Positions 9,629-20,516 of a stretch of 64,000 nt of DNA are shown here, piece by piece. Position numbers and translations under genes: made by a program. This DNA is from Betaproteobacteria bacterium. Its GTDB lineage: Bacteria; Pseudomonadota; Gammaproteobacteria; Burkholderiales; Rhodocyclaceae. The first letter of the stretch is position 1, and every line of letters begins with the position of its first letter. A model generated the notes under the pieces. It was not told where the DNA came from and did no database searches. It saw only the letters and a list, made by a program, of their open reading frames with translations. The stretch lies in assembly GCA_016709965.1 (NCBI GenBank), contig JADJLT010000001.1, positions 434,001-498,000 of the forward strand, in the 5' to 3' direction.

Positions 9629-11149
9629 CCCGCACTGGAGAAAATCACCTGCTCGGCTGGAAACCGACTCTATACGCGATAGGTCTACTACTTTCATGGA
9701 TCGCTTATTGGTACTGGGGTTCCGTGGAGGCAATGGCAGGAATCTGGTGGCGTTCAGAAACATATGCCCATGGACTAATTGTTCCACCGATCACCCTATG
9801 GCTCGTCTGGCGTGATCGCCATCGTCTAGCCGTTTTGCAGCCGCGACCGACTTTGTTGTTTGCCCTACCGCTCGCTGTCGTTTTTTTGCTGGCTACTCGG
9901 TGATCTGACTGCTGTGAACGCCTTGACCCAATTCTCGGTCATAGCTATTGCCATTTTGACCATCTGTTCCCTGGTTGGACTCGTTATCGGTAAGGAAATG
10001 GCCTTCCCGTTTGTTTTTCTGTTTTTCGCAGTACCCATCGGCGATTTTCTGCTGCCCCAATTGATGGAATGGACTGCCGACTTTACGGTACACGCCTTGC
10101 GGCTGACAGGCATACCAGTATTCCGCGAAGGTCAGAATTTCGTCATACCCAGCGGCAACTGGTCGGTGGTCGAAGCCTGCAGTGGTATTCGCTACCTGAT
10201 CGCTTCGCTGACCGTCGGTACGCTGTACGCCTATCTCACCTACACCTCACTCAAGCGCCGTCTGACATTCATAATCGTTGCATTGCTGGTTCCCATTGCT
10301 GCCAACTGGCTACGCGCCTACCTGATTGTGCTCCTCGGTCATATCTCAGGCAATAAACTTGCAACTGGGAGACCACCTGATCTATGGCTGGGTATTTTTC
10401 GGAGTCGTCATCGCTATCATGTTTGCGATTGGAATGCGGTGGGCTGAACCCATTCGGGCAGATCAACCGGGCAACCCGATCTCAACTGAGAACAACAGAC
10501 CCACGAAAAGTCCATGGCAGATCGCAATTCTGCTTAGCCTGATCATCGTTGCTGCTCCTCTGTACAAAACCTATGTCGAGAAAAAGTAGCACATCAAAAA
10601 ACGTCAAGCTTGTTCTTGTAGAGACTACCACCCCATGGCATATAACGGATTCGCAGATCGACTGGCGGCCTCGATTTGCTAATCCCTCAGCCGAACTAGA
10701 CTCGACTTACAGGAATCCAGAAGGGTGGGTTGGGCTTTATATTGCTTATTATCAAAACCAGAACTATGACAATAAACTGGTCACATCAACCAACGTACTC
10801 GCAACATCAAACGATAAACTTTGGCAAGTCGTCACTAGCAGTTCGGTGAAATACACCTTTGGCGGCGTCGAGCATCCTGTACGGGAAGCAGAACTACTAC
10901 ATAAGCAGAGCGGAGCAGACGATCGCTATATTGTTTGGCAGTGGTACTGGATCAATGGCCACCTGACCAATAGCGATATCGAGGCAAAATGGCTAACAGC
11001 TTGGGCTATGCTTACAGGCCACGGTGATGACAGTGCGGTTATCATCATCTACGCACCCGCGGCAACTGCTGCCGACGTCCTGCCAGCCTTCGCCACTGAA
11101 CTAGGTGCCGAAATCCTTTCAAAGTTTGGCCGGGGCTCGGCAGAAATGA
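9625..11149 (+). CDS. xrtA: Exosortase A with C-terminal EpsI domain, frame broken several times
   Basis: Membrane cysteine protease/transpeptidase that processes PEP-CTERM proteins. About eight membrane segments are followed by a periplasmic EpsI-type domain. The catalytic residues are intact: Cys in VEACSGIRYL (codon 10178-10180), Arg in ANWLRAYLIV and His in LLGHISGNKLATG. Four breaks sit in homopolymers: T7 at 9881-9887 (two T short), G3 at 10367-10369 (two G short), then A5 at 10581-10585 and A6 at 10596-10601 (one A short each). The EpsI part (WHITDSQIDWRPRF ... DRYIVWQWYWING) is recognisable. The 3' end is uncertain: as written the frame runs into the next gene, and two missing G at 11132-11135 would give the expected ATGA stop. 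Confidence 0.88.
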
Positions 11150-12304
11150 GCGACTCTCGCCCATTGGTTGCCCACATCATGCACCGCTTCGATACTGGCG
11201 GACTGGAAAACGGCGTCGTCAACCTGATCAATCACATGCCTGAGGACGCCTACCGGCACGCAATAATAGCACTGACTGAAATCACCGACTTCAAGAAGCG
11301 CATTCACCGCGCAGATGTCCAGTTCTTTGCACTGAATAAACGCCCCGGTCATCTATTCTGGTTTTATCCACAACTCTATCGCCTGTTCCAGCAGATTCAA
11401 CCTTCGATAGTCCACCTGAAACTTGGCCGCGCTTGAAGCGGCGGTTCCGGCTTGGGTTGCTCGCGTATCAGTGCGAGTCCACGGTGAGCATGGTCGCGAT
11501 ATTGGCGATTTGGATGGCGCCAATAAAAAATATCAATGGGTACGGCGGATTTACAGCCCGTTCGTGAAACATTACATAGCGCTATCTCAAGATCTGGCAG
11601 ACTATCTTATACAATCCATTGGCATTAGTGAAAAACGCGTGACACAGATATACAACGGGGTAGATTCGAACCTATTTTGCCCAGCCCCACGACGGCAAAA
11701 TATCCCTGACTGTCCGTTCAATAGCGCCGATCACTGGATTGTCGGCACAGTGGGCCGTATGCAAGCTGTTAAGAACCAAACCAACCTGGCACTAGCCTTT
11801 GTCCACGCACTAAAACTAGCGCCGGAATTGCGCAACATCCTGCGCTTAGTCATGGTTGGTGAAGGCCCGCTACGAGCTGAATCGCTAGCTATCGTTAAAG
11901 CTGCAGGTCTTGCAGAACTTGCATGGATGCCTGGAGCACGTAACGACACGCCAGAAATTATACGAGGGCTCGATTGCTTCGTTCTACCTTCGCTCAGTGA
12001 AGGCATATCGAATACTATTCTTGAGGCCATGGCCAGTAGCTTACCGATCATCGCCACGGCCGTTGGAGGCAACGTTGAACTGGTCCAAGACGGGCTAAAT
12101 GGATACTTGGTTCCCCCTGCCAATCCGGAGTCCTTGGCAAAAGCTATCGTAGTTTTTGCACAACAGCGTGAATCGGCCAAGCGCATGGGCGAAAAGAGCC
12201 GCCAATTGGTGGAAAACCATTACAGCATGTCTGCAATGGTCTCCAACTATCAACAGCTATATGACCGCCTGCTTGGTCATAGCACGCGACAGCTCAACGC
12301 CTGA
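11146..12304 (+). CDS. XrtA-associated glycosyltransferase, stp2 type, one frameshift
   Basis: GT4 glycosyltransferase, ~386 aa after repair (TIGR03088-like). It starts MSDSRPLVAHIMHRFDTGGL with the donor-fold glycine motif. The frame is lost near 11418-11425, just where the family motif VHTRNLAALEA is expected; the sequence reads VHLKLGRA then a stop, and the other frame resumes at LAALEAAVPAWVARV. The sugar-nucleotide site is intact: GEGPLRAE, PSLSEGISNTILEAMAS. It is probably cytoplasmic and adds a sugar to the lipid-linked repeat unit. It is directly downstream of exosortase A, as in many XrtA clusters. Confidence 0.88.
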
Positions 12305-12320
12305 CAGAGAAAAATCCCCC

Positions 12321-14228
12321 ATGTGTGGAATTACCGGCATTTTTGATACTCGAGGCAAACGCGACATTGATCGTTCAGTCCTTCACCGCATGAATGAATC
12401 ACAGTTTCATCGCGGTCCTGATGAAGGTGGGTTGCATATCGAACCCGGCGTCGGACTTGGTCATCGTCGCCTTTCAATTATCGACCTCTCTACCGGGCAG
12501 CAACCCCTGTACAACGAAAATAAAAGCGTTATCGTTGTCTTTAATGGCGAGATCTATAACTATCAGGAACTGATCCCCGAACTTCAGACGCTAGGTCATA
12601 CCTTCCACACCCGTAGCGACACAGAAGTGATTGTTCACGCTTGGGAATCCTGGGGTGAAAAATGCGTAGATCGCTTCCGCGGTATGTTTGCCTTTGCCCT
12701 TTGGGACCGCAACCGCGAAACCTTTTTTCTCGCCCGTGACAGGCTTGGTGTAAAGCCACTCTACTACGCCCTGCTCGACGACGGCACCTTCCTCTTCGGT
12801 TCCGAACTCAAATCCATTCTGGCCAACGGCGGGCTCAAGCGTGAAATTGACCCCTGCGCCGTCGAAGAGTATTTCGCTCTGGGTTATGTCGCCGAACCAC
12901 GGGCAATCTTCAAACAAGCCAAAAAACTTCCCCCTGCCCACACGCTTTACTGCGTCGTGGCCAATCGATTGGCCATCCTCGAGAATACTGGGACATTAAA
13001 TTCACTCTCGACAATCCGATCAACGATGCCACCGCCTGTGCGGAACTCACGCATCGCCTCAAAGAGTCGATCAAACTCCGGATGATTTCCGAAGTTCCCC
13101 TCGGGGCCTTCCCTCTCGGGCGGCGTTGACTCAAGTGCCGTGGTCGCTCTCATGGCAGGACTCTCAAATACTGCAGTCAATACCTGTTCCATTGGCTTTT
13201 CCGACCCGGCCTTCAATGAATCCGAATTCGCCAAGACTGTGGCAGACCGTTACCAAACCAATCACTATCTGGACATTGTCGAAAGTGACGACTTCGACCT
13301 CATCGATACCCTTGCCAAACTGTACGACGAACCCTACGCTGACAGTTCCGCGATCCCCACTTACCGCGTCTGCCAGCTAGCGCGAAAGCACGTCACCGTT
13401 GCGCTTTCAGGTGATGGCGGTGACGAGAGCTTTGGCGGCTATCGCCGCTATAAACTACATCTGATGGAAGAAAAAATGCGCTCAGCCCTACCGCTGAGTT
13501 TGCGCCGCCCAATATTTGGCGCCTTGGGCAAGCTCTATCCCAAAGCTGATTGGGCACCTCGTGTTTTTCGTGCCAAGACTACGTTTGAAGGTATTGCCCG
13601 TACCGCGGTTGAGGCTTACTTTCACTCCGTCTCAATTCTGCGTGCCCCGATGCGCAATCAGTTGTTCAGCCCCTCCTTCAAATCAGCACTTGGCGGGTAC
13701 GATGCTATTAAGGTATTCAATCATCATGCAGCAAAAGCCAAAACGGATGACCCGCTAGCGCTCATCCAATATCTCGATCTCAAAACCTACCTCGTAGGCG
13801 ACATCAACACCAAGGTCGATCGAGCCAGTATGGCTCATTCGCTAGAGGTCCGCGAACCACTGATGGATCACGAACTAATCGAATGGTTGGCAACACTCAA
13901 TTCATCCCAAAAGATTCGCGGCCAGGAAACCAAATACCTGCTCAAAAAGTCGATGGAGCCCTACCTCCCCAACGACGTCCTCTATCGCCCCAAAATGGGC
14001 TTTTCGGTACCACTCGCCCGCTGGTTCAGAGGCCCACTCAAACAACGCGTCCAGGATGCACTGCTCGGCCCCCGACTTGCCGAAACAGGTTGGTTTAATC
14101 GCGAATACCTGCAGCATCTGGCCGATGCCCACAACAATGGCAGCCGTGACTACAGCGCCAGCATCTGGACCATCCTAATGTTTGAAGCCTTTCTGCGCAA
14201 CGTCATGGAACAAGGCGAACTCGCATGA
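12321..14228 (+). CDS. XrtA-associated asparagine-synthase-like amidotransferase, two compensating indels
   Basis: Class II glutamine amidotransferase of ~635 aa (TIGR03108-like). The ATG at 12321 gives MCGITGIF with the catalytic Cys2 exposed after Met removal. The glutaminase domain (~1-200: RRLSIIDLSTGQQPL, VVFNGEIYNYQEL) is followed by the synthetase domain. A lost G at 12959-12960 shifts the frame within CVVGQSIGHPREYW, and an extra C at 13111-13113 shifts it back at EVPLGAFLSGGVDSS, the PP-loop. Downstream motifs are normal (LSGDGGDESFGGYRRY; VDRASMAHSLEVREPLMDH). It likely amidates a uronic acid or amino-acid substituent of the polysaccharide. Confidence 0.9.
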
Positions 14229-15436
14229 TTCGCACACTACACGTTCTCGACCACTCGATCCCCCTGCACAGCGGCTACACCTTTCGCACCGCCGCACTTT
14301 TGCGTGAGCAACGTGCGCTAGGCTGGGAAACCTTTCATCTCACATCGCCCAAGCAAGGCGAGATATCCGCCCCCTTTGAAGATGTCGACGGACTGCGCTT
14401 TTACCGCACTCCCCTGGCAACCGGCGCCCTTGCCAAGCTCCCCCTGGGCAAAGAGCTAGCTCTAATGAAACAACTGGAACAAAGGCTTGAGGAAGTCGCC
14501 AGTGAAGTTCGCCCGGACATCATTCACGCCCATTCTCCAGTTCTAAATGCACTCCCGGCCATCAAGGTTGCGCGCAAACTCGGCATCCCGGTTGTCTACG
14601 AAATCCGCGCTTTTTGGGAAGATGCAGCCGTTGATCATGGCACGACTAACGAAGGCAGCCTGCGCTATCGCGCCACCCGTAAGCTTGAAACCCGTGCCAT
14701 CCAGCAAGTGGACCATGTCTTCACCATTTGCGAAGGATTGCGGGCCGACATCGTTGGGCGTGGCGTTGCTGCTGATAAAGTGACTGTCATCCCCAACGCA
14801 GTCGATATCGCTTCATTCAATCTGGCCAGCCCGCCAGACCCGGAACTGCAGAAAAAGTGGGACCTGACCGGCAAAACGGTCATCGGCTTTATCGGATCCT
14901 TCTACGCCTACGAAGGTCTTGATCTGCTGTTGGAAGCCCTCCCCGCCATCATAGAAAAAACCCCCGATATTCGCGTCCTGCTGGTCGGCGGTGGTCCGCA
15001 GGAAGCCAATCTGCGTCGGCAAGCTGAGAAACTGGGGTTGAACGATGTCGTGATCTTTACGGGCCGCGTCCCGCATGGTGAAGTCAGCCGCTATTACGAC
15101 CTGATCAACGTCCTCGCCTACCCGCGCTACCCGATGCGCCTGACGGAACTCGTCACCCCGCTGAAGCCACTCGAAGCCATGGCCCAAGGTCAGCTTTTTG
15201 TCGCCTCGGACGTTGGCGGCCACAAGGAACTCGTCGAGCACAATAAGACCGGCATCCTCTTCAAAGCCGGAGACCGGCAATCGTTATCGCACGCCATCCT
15301 GGAATTGCTCGGCAACCGCGACCGCTGGCCAACACTCAAAGCCAACGGCCGTCAATTCGTTGAAAACACCCGCAACTGGCGGAACAGTGTCGCGAACTAT
15401 CGCGAGCCATATTCCCGCCTGGTGAAGCACGGATAA
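14225..15436 (+). CDS. XrtA-associated GT4 glycosyltransferase (Daro_2409-type)
   Basis: Intact glycosyltransferase of 403 aa. It starts MIRTLHVLDHSIPLHSGYTF, typical of the XrtA-associated family TIGR04063. The acceptor domain includes DIIHAHSPVLNALPA; the donor domain has GFIGSFYAYEGLDLLLEA, LLVGGGPQEANLRR, and the E-x7-E region PLKPLEAMAQGQLFVASDVGG. It overlaps the amidotransferase stop by 4 bp (ATGA) and its own stop overlaps the next start (TAATG), so the three are translationally coupled. Confidence 0.92.
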   Translation: MIRTLHVLDHSIPLHSGYTFRTAALLREQRALGWETFHLTSPKQGEISAPFEDVDGLRFYRTPLATGALAKLPLGKELALMKQLEQRLEEVASEVRPDIIHAHSPVLNALPAIKVARKLGIPVVYEIRAFWEDAAVDHGTTNEGSLRYRATRKLETRAIQQVDHVFTICEGLRADIVGRGVAADKVTVIPNAVDIASFNLASPPDPELQKKWDLTGKTVIGFIGSFYAYEGLDLLLEALPAIIEKTPDIRVLLVGGGPQEANLRRQAEKLGLNDVVIFTGRVPHGEVSRYYDLINVLAYPRYPMRLTELVTPLKPLEAMAQGQLFVASDVGGHKELVEHNKTGILFKAGDRQSLSHAILELLGNRDRWPTLKANGRQFVENTRNWRNSVANYREPYSRLVKHG

Positions 15437-16531
15437 TGGCAGATCAACCGATGCACATTGGGCTGGTTGGCCCCTTGCCCCCCACCCTTCGGCGGCATGG
15501 CCAATCAAACCCGCCAGTTGGCCGAACTTCTCCGCGGAGAAGGGCTCACGGTCTCCGTTGTCCAAACCAATGCGGAATATCGCCCGCATTGGGTTTCCGG
15601 CCTTCCCGTCATTCGCGCCTTCTTTCGCCTTGTTCCATATCTGCTAAAACTCTGGAACATCGCTGGTCAGTGCAACCTCCTGCATGTCATGGCCAACTCC
15701 GGGTGGTCGTGGCATCTTTTTGCAACGCCTGCCATCTGGATCGCCAAGCTCCGCAAAACTCCGGTTATTGTCAATTATCGGGGCGGCGAAGCAGCAACAT
15801 TCCTGGCTAATTCATCGCAATCAGTCGGGTTGAGCATGCGCCAGGCATCCGCACTAGTCGTTCCCTCCGGGTTCCTGAAAACCGTATTTGCCAGCTTTAA
15901 CATGGCAGCGAAAATCGTACCCAATATTGTCGACATCGAACATTTCAGCAATCCGACACCGCACCGGACTTCCCGGCGCCATCTCTTGATCGCAAGAAAT
16001 CTCGAACCCATCTACGACAACGAAACTGCAATTCGAGCCTTTTTTACGGTTCACCGTAGCTATCCCGATGCAACGCTGACCATAGCAGGCTCAGGCCCGC
16101 TAGCTGAGCAACTCAAAGCCTTGACCGAAAGCCTGGGCCTCGCCGGAGCGATCACATTCGCCGGCCGCCTCGACCGAGACGCGATGGCCGTAGCCTATCG
16201 AAATGCCGACATCGCCATCAATCCAAGCCTCGTCGACAACATGCCTAATTCCGTCCTTGAGGCATTGGCCAGCGCTGTACCTGTTGTCAGTACAAATGTC
16301 GGTGGCGTTCCTTACATCGTCAAGGATGGCCAGACCGCATTGCTGGTTCCCCCCGGTTCGCCAGACGCAATGGCAGAGGCCATACTTCGATTGATGGACG
16401 ATGTAGCCCTGTCAGAACAGTTGGTCAAAAATGGCCTGTCAGAAGTGCAACAATATACATGGCAGCGAGTATGGCCGCTGCTATCCAATGTGTATGAGCA
16501 AGCCAGCTACGCACGCCGTTTGGCGGCTTAA
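15436..16531 (+). CDS. GT4 glycosyltransferase, one frameshift near the start
   Basis: Glycosyltransferase of ~365 aa. The coupled ATG at 15436 (alternative ATG at 15451) gives MHIGLVGPLPP, then the frame fails in a C6 run at 15478-15483; two more C give GPLPPPPFGGMANQTRQLAELL, the expected glycine-rich loop of GT4 enzymes. The rest is intact: VIVNYRGGEAATF, LLIARNLEPIYDNETAIRAF, GSGPLAEQLK, NPSLVDNMPNSVLEALASAVPVV. It belongs to the same operon and probably extends the repeat unit. The sugar specificity cannot be read from the sequence. Confidence 0.88.
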
Positions 16532-16541
16532 GGATATTTCC

Positions 16542-17891
16542 ATGGGACTCCAAACCTCGCTCGTCGCCAATGTTCTGTTTCCTTTGCAGGAAAAGCTGAA
16601 AAAGCACGACACCGTCGCAATTCGCCAAGCGATGGACCATTCCCAATGGTGGTCAGCAGAGAAACTGGGAGACTTCCAGCTCGAACGCCTGCGCAGCCTT
16701 CTCACAAAAGTCGGTACACACGTCCCCTACTATCGCGACTGCTTCAAGAAGCTGAGCTTCGATCCGCAGAAGATTCAATCGCTAACCGATCTTCAGAAAA
16801 TTCCCTTCCTGACCAAATCGGTCATCCGAGCCGAAGGCGACCGGATGAAGTCAGATATCGCTCAAGGTCTCGCCCGTTTCAATACCGGCGGCTCCTCTGG
16901 CGAACCACTGATCTTTTTCATAGGCACCGAGCGCGTCAGCCACGACGTCGCGGCAAAATGGCGAGCCACCCGCTGGTGGGATGTGGACATCGGCGATCCG
17001 GAAATTGTTGTCTGGGGATCCCCGATCGAACTAGGCACCCAGGACAGAGTTCGTGCCATCCGCGACAAACTGATGCGCACCGAGCTCATGCCAGCTTTCC
17101 TGATGAACGACACCAATCTGGACCAGTTCGTTGCTCGAATCCGCGAGCGACGCCCAAAAATGCTCTTTGGCTACCCGTCGGCAATCAGTCATATTGCTAC
17201 CCATGCGCAAAAAAGGGGCATCCTTCTAAACGATCTCGGTATCAAGGTTGTCTTCTGCACCTCCGAGCGACTGTATGACCATCAGCGCGAAGCTATCTCA
17301 AGCGCATTCGCCTGCCCGGTCGCCAATGGCTACGGTGGCCGTGATGCTGGCTTCATTGCCCACGAATGCCCTGCTGGCAGCATGCACATCACTGCCGAAG
17401 ACATCATCGTCGAAATAGTCGATGAGCAAGGCAATGTGCAACCAGCGGGCATCTCGGGCGAGATTGTTGTGACCCACATGGCAACCTCCGATTTCCCATT
17501 TATTCGCTACCGTACCGGCGACATTGGAACGCTTGGAAACACCTCTTGCAGTTGTGGTCGCGGCCTACCGCTACTCAAGGAAATTCAAGGACGGAGCACG
17601 GATTTCGTAATTGCCTCTGACGGCACGGTGATGCACGGACTCGCCCTCATTTATATCCTGCGTGACCTGCCAGCCGTTCGCGCCTTCAAGATCATTCAAG
17701 AATCGCTGAACCTCACTCGTGTTCAAGTCGTGGCAAACCCGAGCTTCGGCATTACTGATGAAAAAACCATCCGCGAAGGCTTGCAGGCCCGGCTCGGGAA
17801 CGACGTAGAAATCGATATCCAGCTTCTAGCGGAAATACCCCCGGAGAAATCAGGTAAACATCGATACGTTGTGAGTCAGGTCAAACCCTGA
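16542..17891 (+). CDS. CapK/PaaK-like adenylate-forming ligase
   Basis: Phenylacetate-CoA-ligase-like protein of 449 aa. I chose the ATG at 16542 (AAGGA just upstream) rather than an in-frame ATG at 16431, which would lie inside the preceding glycosyltransferase gene. Key features: RFNTGGSSGEPLIFFIG (P-loop-like), VVFCTSERLYDHQREAI, NGYGGRDAGFIAHEC, IRYRTGDIG, and a C-terminal HRYVV. CapK-like proteins in capsule clusters are thought to activate a carboxylate for transfer onto sugar or lipid, but the substrate is unknown. The frame is intact. Confidence 0.85.
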   Translation: MGLQTSLVANVLFPLQEKLKKHDTVAIRQAMDHSQWWSAEKLGDFQLERLRSLLTKVGTHVPYYRDCFKKLSFDPQKIQSLTDLQKIPFLTKSVIRAEGDRMKSDIAQGLARFNTGGSSGEPLIFFIGTERVSHDVAAKWRATRWWDVDIGDPEIVVWGSPIELGTQDRVRAIRDKLMRTELMPAFLMNDTNLDQFVARIRERRPKMLFGYPSAISHIATHAQKRGILLNDLGIKVVFCTSERLYDHQREAISSAFACPVANGYGGRDAGFIAHECPAGSMHITAEDIIVEIVDEQGNVQPAGISGEIVVTHMATSDFPFIRYRTGDIGTLGNTSCSCGRGLPLLKEIQGRSTDFVIASDGTVMHGLALIYILRDLPAVRAFKIIQESLNLTRVQVVANPSFGITDEKTIREGLQARLGNDVEIDIQLLAEIPPEKSGKHRYVVSQVKP

Positions 17892-17939
17892 GAGCAACCC
17901 TGAAAATCTTTGGGCAAGACCGAATAGAGGAGTTAAGAC

Positions 17940-18041
17940 GTGGAATCAATCTTGTGGGTTTTTGATATTTTGGCGATGGTAATCCTCGTCAGATGGAGTG
18001 CGCACCTTGAAACAGAAAAAAATAAAAAGCGGACACCATAA
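17940..18041 (+). CDS. Small membrane protein, 33 aa
   Basis: A 33-residue frame with a GTG start preceded by a good ribosome site (GAGGAG, ~8 nt upstream). It reads VESILWVFDILAMVILVRWS, then a charged tail AHLETEKNKKRTP. This is one membrane helix with a basic cytoplasmic end, which suggests a real single-pass protein. It lies between the CapK-like gene and the O-antigen ligase-like gene, where XrtA clusters sometimes carry a tiny reading frame. A further 21-codon frame (18042-18107) starts directly after its stop and runs into the next start; that one may be only a coupling leader. Function unknown. Confidence 0.55.
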   Translation: MESILWVFDILAMVILVRWSAHLETEKNKKRTP

Positions 18042-18099
18042 ATGATGAGCAAGCTAACTGCAGAATTGCAGCAGAAAAGCCATACCACGGTATACACGC

Positions 18100-19419
18100 A
18101 TGCGTGACATAGCCCTATTCTCCGGATTTTTCGCCATGTTGGTGATGGGGCAAGTATTCCGCTATCCACACGTTGGCGTATTGCTTTGGTGCTGGACAGC
18201 GCTCGTCATTCCAAATTTCTTTGCCTACGGTTTTGCAGCTGCAATCCCATATAACAAGATCGTTGCGATCATTACGCTTCTTGCTTGGCTACTGTCGCGT
18301 GAACCAAAAAAACTGCCGCCAAACACCACACTTTTTCTTCTCGCCTTGTTTGGTGTATGGGGAACGATCTCCGCGTTAACCGGTATCTCATCAACCGATG
18401 ACGCTATGCGCGAATGGGAAAACTTTATCAAAATACTCGTCTTTGCCTTCGTCGTCGCAGGACTCATGACTTCCAAGGAACGGATTATTGCCTTGCTTTA
18501 TGCGGTAGTACTTTCACTCGGTTTTCATGGCGTAGTGGCTGGCGCCAAATTTCTAGCATCAGGTGGCACATCTCACATTTACGGCCCAGGTCTATCAATT
18601 ATCGGAGACAACAACCATTTTGCTCTGGCAATGATTGCTTTGATCCCCATAGTTTTCTATTTATATAACCAATCCCCCTACAGGTTGGTGAAATTCGCAC
18701 TATTGGGGTCTATGCTTCTGCTGTTAGCGACAATCATGGGTACATTCTCCCGTGGCGGACTGTTAGGGATAGTAGCTGTAGGCAGTCTCGCATTCATACG
18801 CAACCCAAAAAAGATCAGGAATACCCTGATACTCATTCCTTTGGTTATTGCGGCAATTACCTTTGCGCCTAGCCGCTGGTCCGACCGGATGGATACAATT
18901 ACTGAGGCTGGTCAGGATAACTCATTTATGGGACGAGTCATTGCCTGGAAACAAAGCACATTGCTTGCGATGGATCATCCCATTTTTGGTGGAGGATTTT
19001 ATGCCGTACAAGATTTTACAATTTGGACAAAGTATGCGCTGGAATTCCACAAGCTTCGCTTCATTCCGACGGATGAACCTCACCCAACTAGGGCATTTGC
19101 AGCCCACAGCATTTACTTTCAGACACTTGGCGACCTCGGTTTTGTTGGGTTGGGCATTTTCCTCGCCATCCTGATTAGCTCCTGGCGCAACGCATCAGCG
19201 ACGATACGGGCAGCTCGTGATCGGCCAGAATGGCACTGGGCACGCGACTTGGCCAAGGCGCTTCAATATACACTTTTTGCCTATGCAGTTTCCGGAGCTG
19301 CATTGAACATGGCATATTTCGATTTTATGTATATGATTTTTGCGATTCTCGTCGCCCTGCGCCATTTGGTATGCTGTGAAAGCCGCACAATCAATTCAAA
19401 CAGCACGGTATTGGCATGA
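18100..19419 (+). CDS. XrtA-associated O-antigen ligase/polymerase-like protein
   Basis: Integral membrane protein of 439 aa with about ten to twelve hydrophobic segments. It starts MRDIALFSGFFAMLVMGQVF and fits the putative O-glycosylation ligase family of exosortase A systems (TIGR03097-like). The periplasmic loop with the Wzy_C-type motif is present: NSFMGRVIAWKQS ... HPIFGGGF, and PHPTRAFAAHSIYFQTLGDLG. It probably polymerises or ligates the repeat unit, or transfers glycan to sorted proteins. It overlaps the next gene by 4 bp (ATGA). The frame is intact. Confidence 0.88.
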   Translation: MRDIALFSGFFAMLVMGQVFRYPHVGVLLWCWTALVIPNFFAYGFAAAIPYNKIVAIITLLAWLLSREPKKLPPNTTLFLLALFGVWGTISALTGISSTDDAMREWENFIKILVFAFVVAGLMTSKERIIALLYAVVLSLGFHGVVAGAKFLASGGTSHIYGPGLSIIGDNNHFALAMIALIPIVFYLYNQSPYRLVKFALLGSMLLLLATIMGTFSRGGLLGIVAVGSLAFIRNPKKIRNTLILIPLVIAAITFAPSRWSDRMDTITEAGQDNSFMGRVIAWKQSTLLAMDHPIFGGGFYAVQDFTIWTKYALEFHKLRFIPTDEPHPTRAFAAHSIYFQTLGDLGFVGLGIFLAILISSWRNASATIRAARDRPEWHWARDLAKALQYTLFAYAVSGAALNMAYFDFMYMIFAILVALRHLVCCESRTINSNSTVLA

Positions 19420-20516
19420 CCGTCAATAATACCCATGAAACACTCAAAGCGTTACTTGGGCGTAATTCGGAACGGATCAAAGGTATTTTGATTGTTATCG
19501 TTGCTACCGACCATAACGACTGGTTCAGACTACTAGCTCCAAGCCTCTTTGAGCCACTGACGTTTCACGTTCTTGGATTTTTTCTTCTTGCATTTACTTT
19601 TGGCACAAAGGAATGGAATTTTCGCTTCATTGCTAACCGTATTGCCAGATACCTGATTCCATACTGGTGGGCCTTGTCAGCGGCCACTCTGGCATTCTTT
19701 CTAATGTATCGTGACCATTCCAGCGCCAGCGATAGCCTGTTTGCGTGGGGGCTTGCGATGCTCATTGGAAACGCCCCTTTTACCAAATCGGCGTCTGGGC
19801 TTTTGATGCTGTGGTTCTTGCCGGCTCTTTTTGGCCTAACGTGCCTATTGGCCATGTATGACTCATTACTCTCCCATCGCGTAAAGCATTTTGGATTGGG
19901 AATTGCCTTAATAGTTCATTTGGCAACTCCACTTTTGTCGCAATCCGTTATGTTGTGGCCACCTTTCGGATTTTCCATTGCAATAAATATTTTCTTCCTT
20001 GGATTTATTTGGTGAGAAATATTAAATCGCCAATTACCACGGACATGGGGACCGATTGTCACATCTATCTTTATTTTGAGCTACGGCATTTTGGTTTCAG
20101 GCCCCACTCATCTGGAAATAGCTACATTTGAACTTGCCGGAATAAACAAACCAAAAATCCTATTTTTCCAAGACCTATCCGGAATCATGGGAGTTATGAC
20201 AGTGGCCTGGCTCACCTCCCTTCCTAAACAGCTTCAATGGTTTGAGGCGATTGGAGAAAATTCCTTATTGATATATTTAATACACCCGGTAGCCTATGTG
20301 CTTATCGGCAAGCTGATACCGATTGTATTTGGAAATGTTTCATCGCCACTTATGTTTTTCTTTTGTGGGTGCGTAACAACCGGTGCAGCGATCGGCCTAT
20401 CTTATGCAGTATCAATTCTTGTAACACGGTCTCCAAAACTTTCGGTGTGGATTGTCCCAAAAACATGGGAACAATGGCCTCCCACAAAATTCTTTCCGCG
20501 TTTAGCGAAACCGTAG
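19416..20516 (+). pseudogene. Acyltransferase-3-like membrane protein with an in-frame TGA
   Basis: Multi-pass membrane protein of ~366 aa that resembles acyltransferase-3/OafA-type enzymes (IKGILIVIVATDHNDWFR near the start; ENSLLIYLIHPVAYVLIG near the end). The reading frame is the same throughout but carries one TGA at 20013-20015 (FLGFIW-stop-EILNRQLP). Unlike the other broken genes there is no indel; a single TGG to TGA change would explain it (FIWWEIL). It could be a base-call error or a true recent nonsense mutation. If translated in full it would O-acylate the polysaccharide. Confidence 0.68.

Noticed and set aside
9625..12304. A true fusion of exosortase/EpsI with the following glycosyltransferase
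   Set aside because: The gene boundary is conserved as ATGA, and two missing G in the run at 11132-11135 explain the lost stop.
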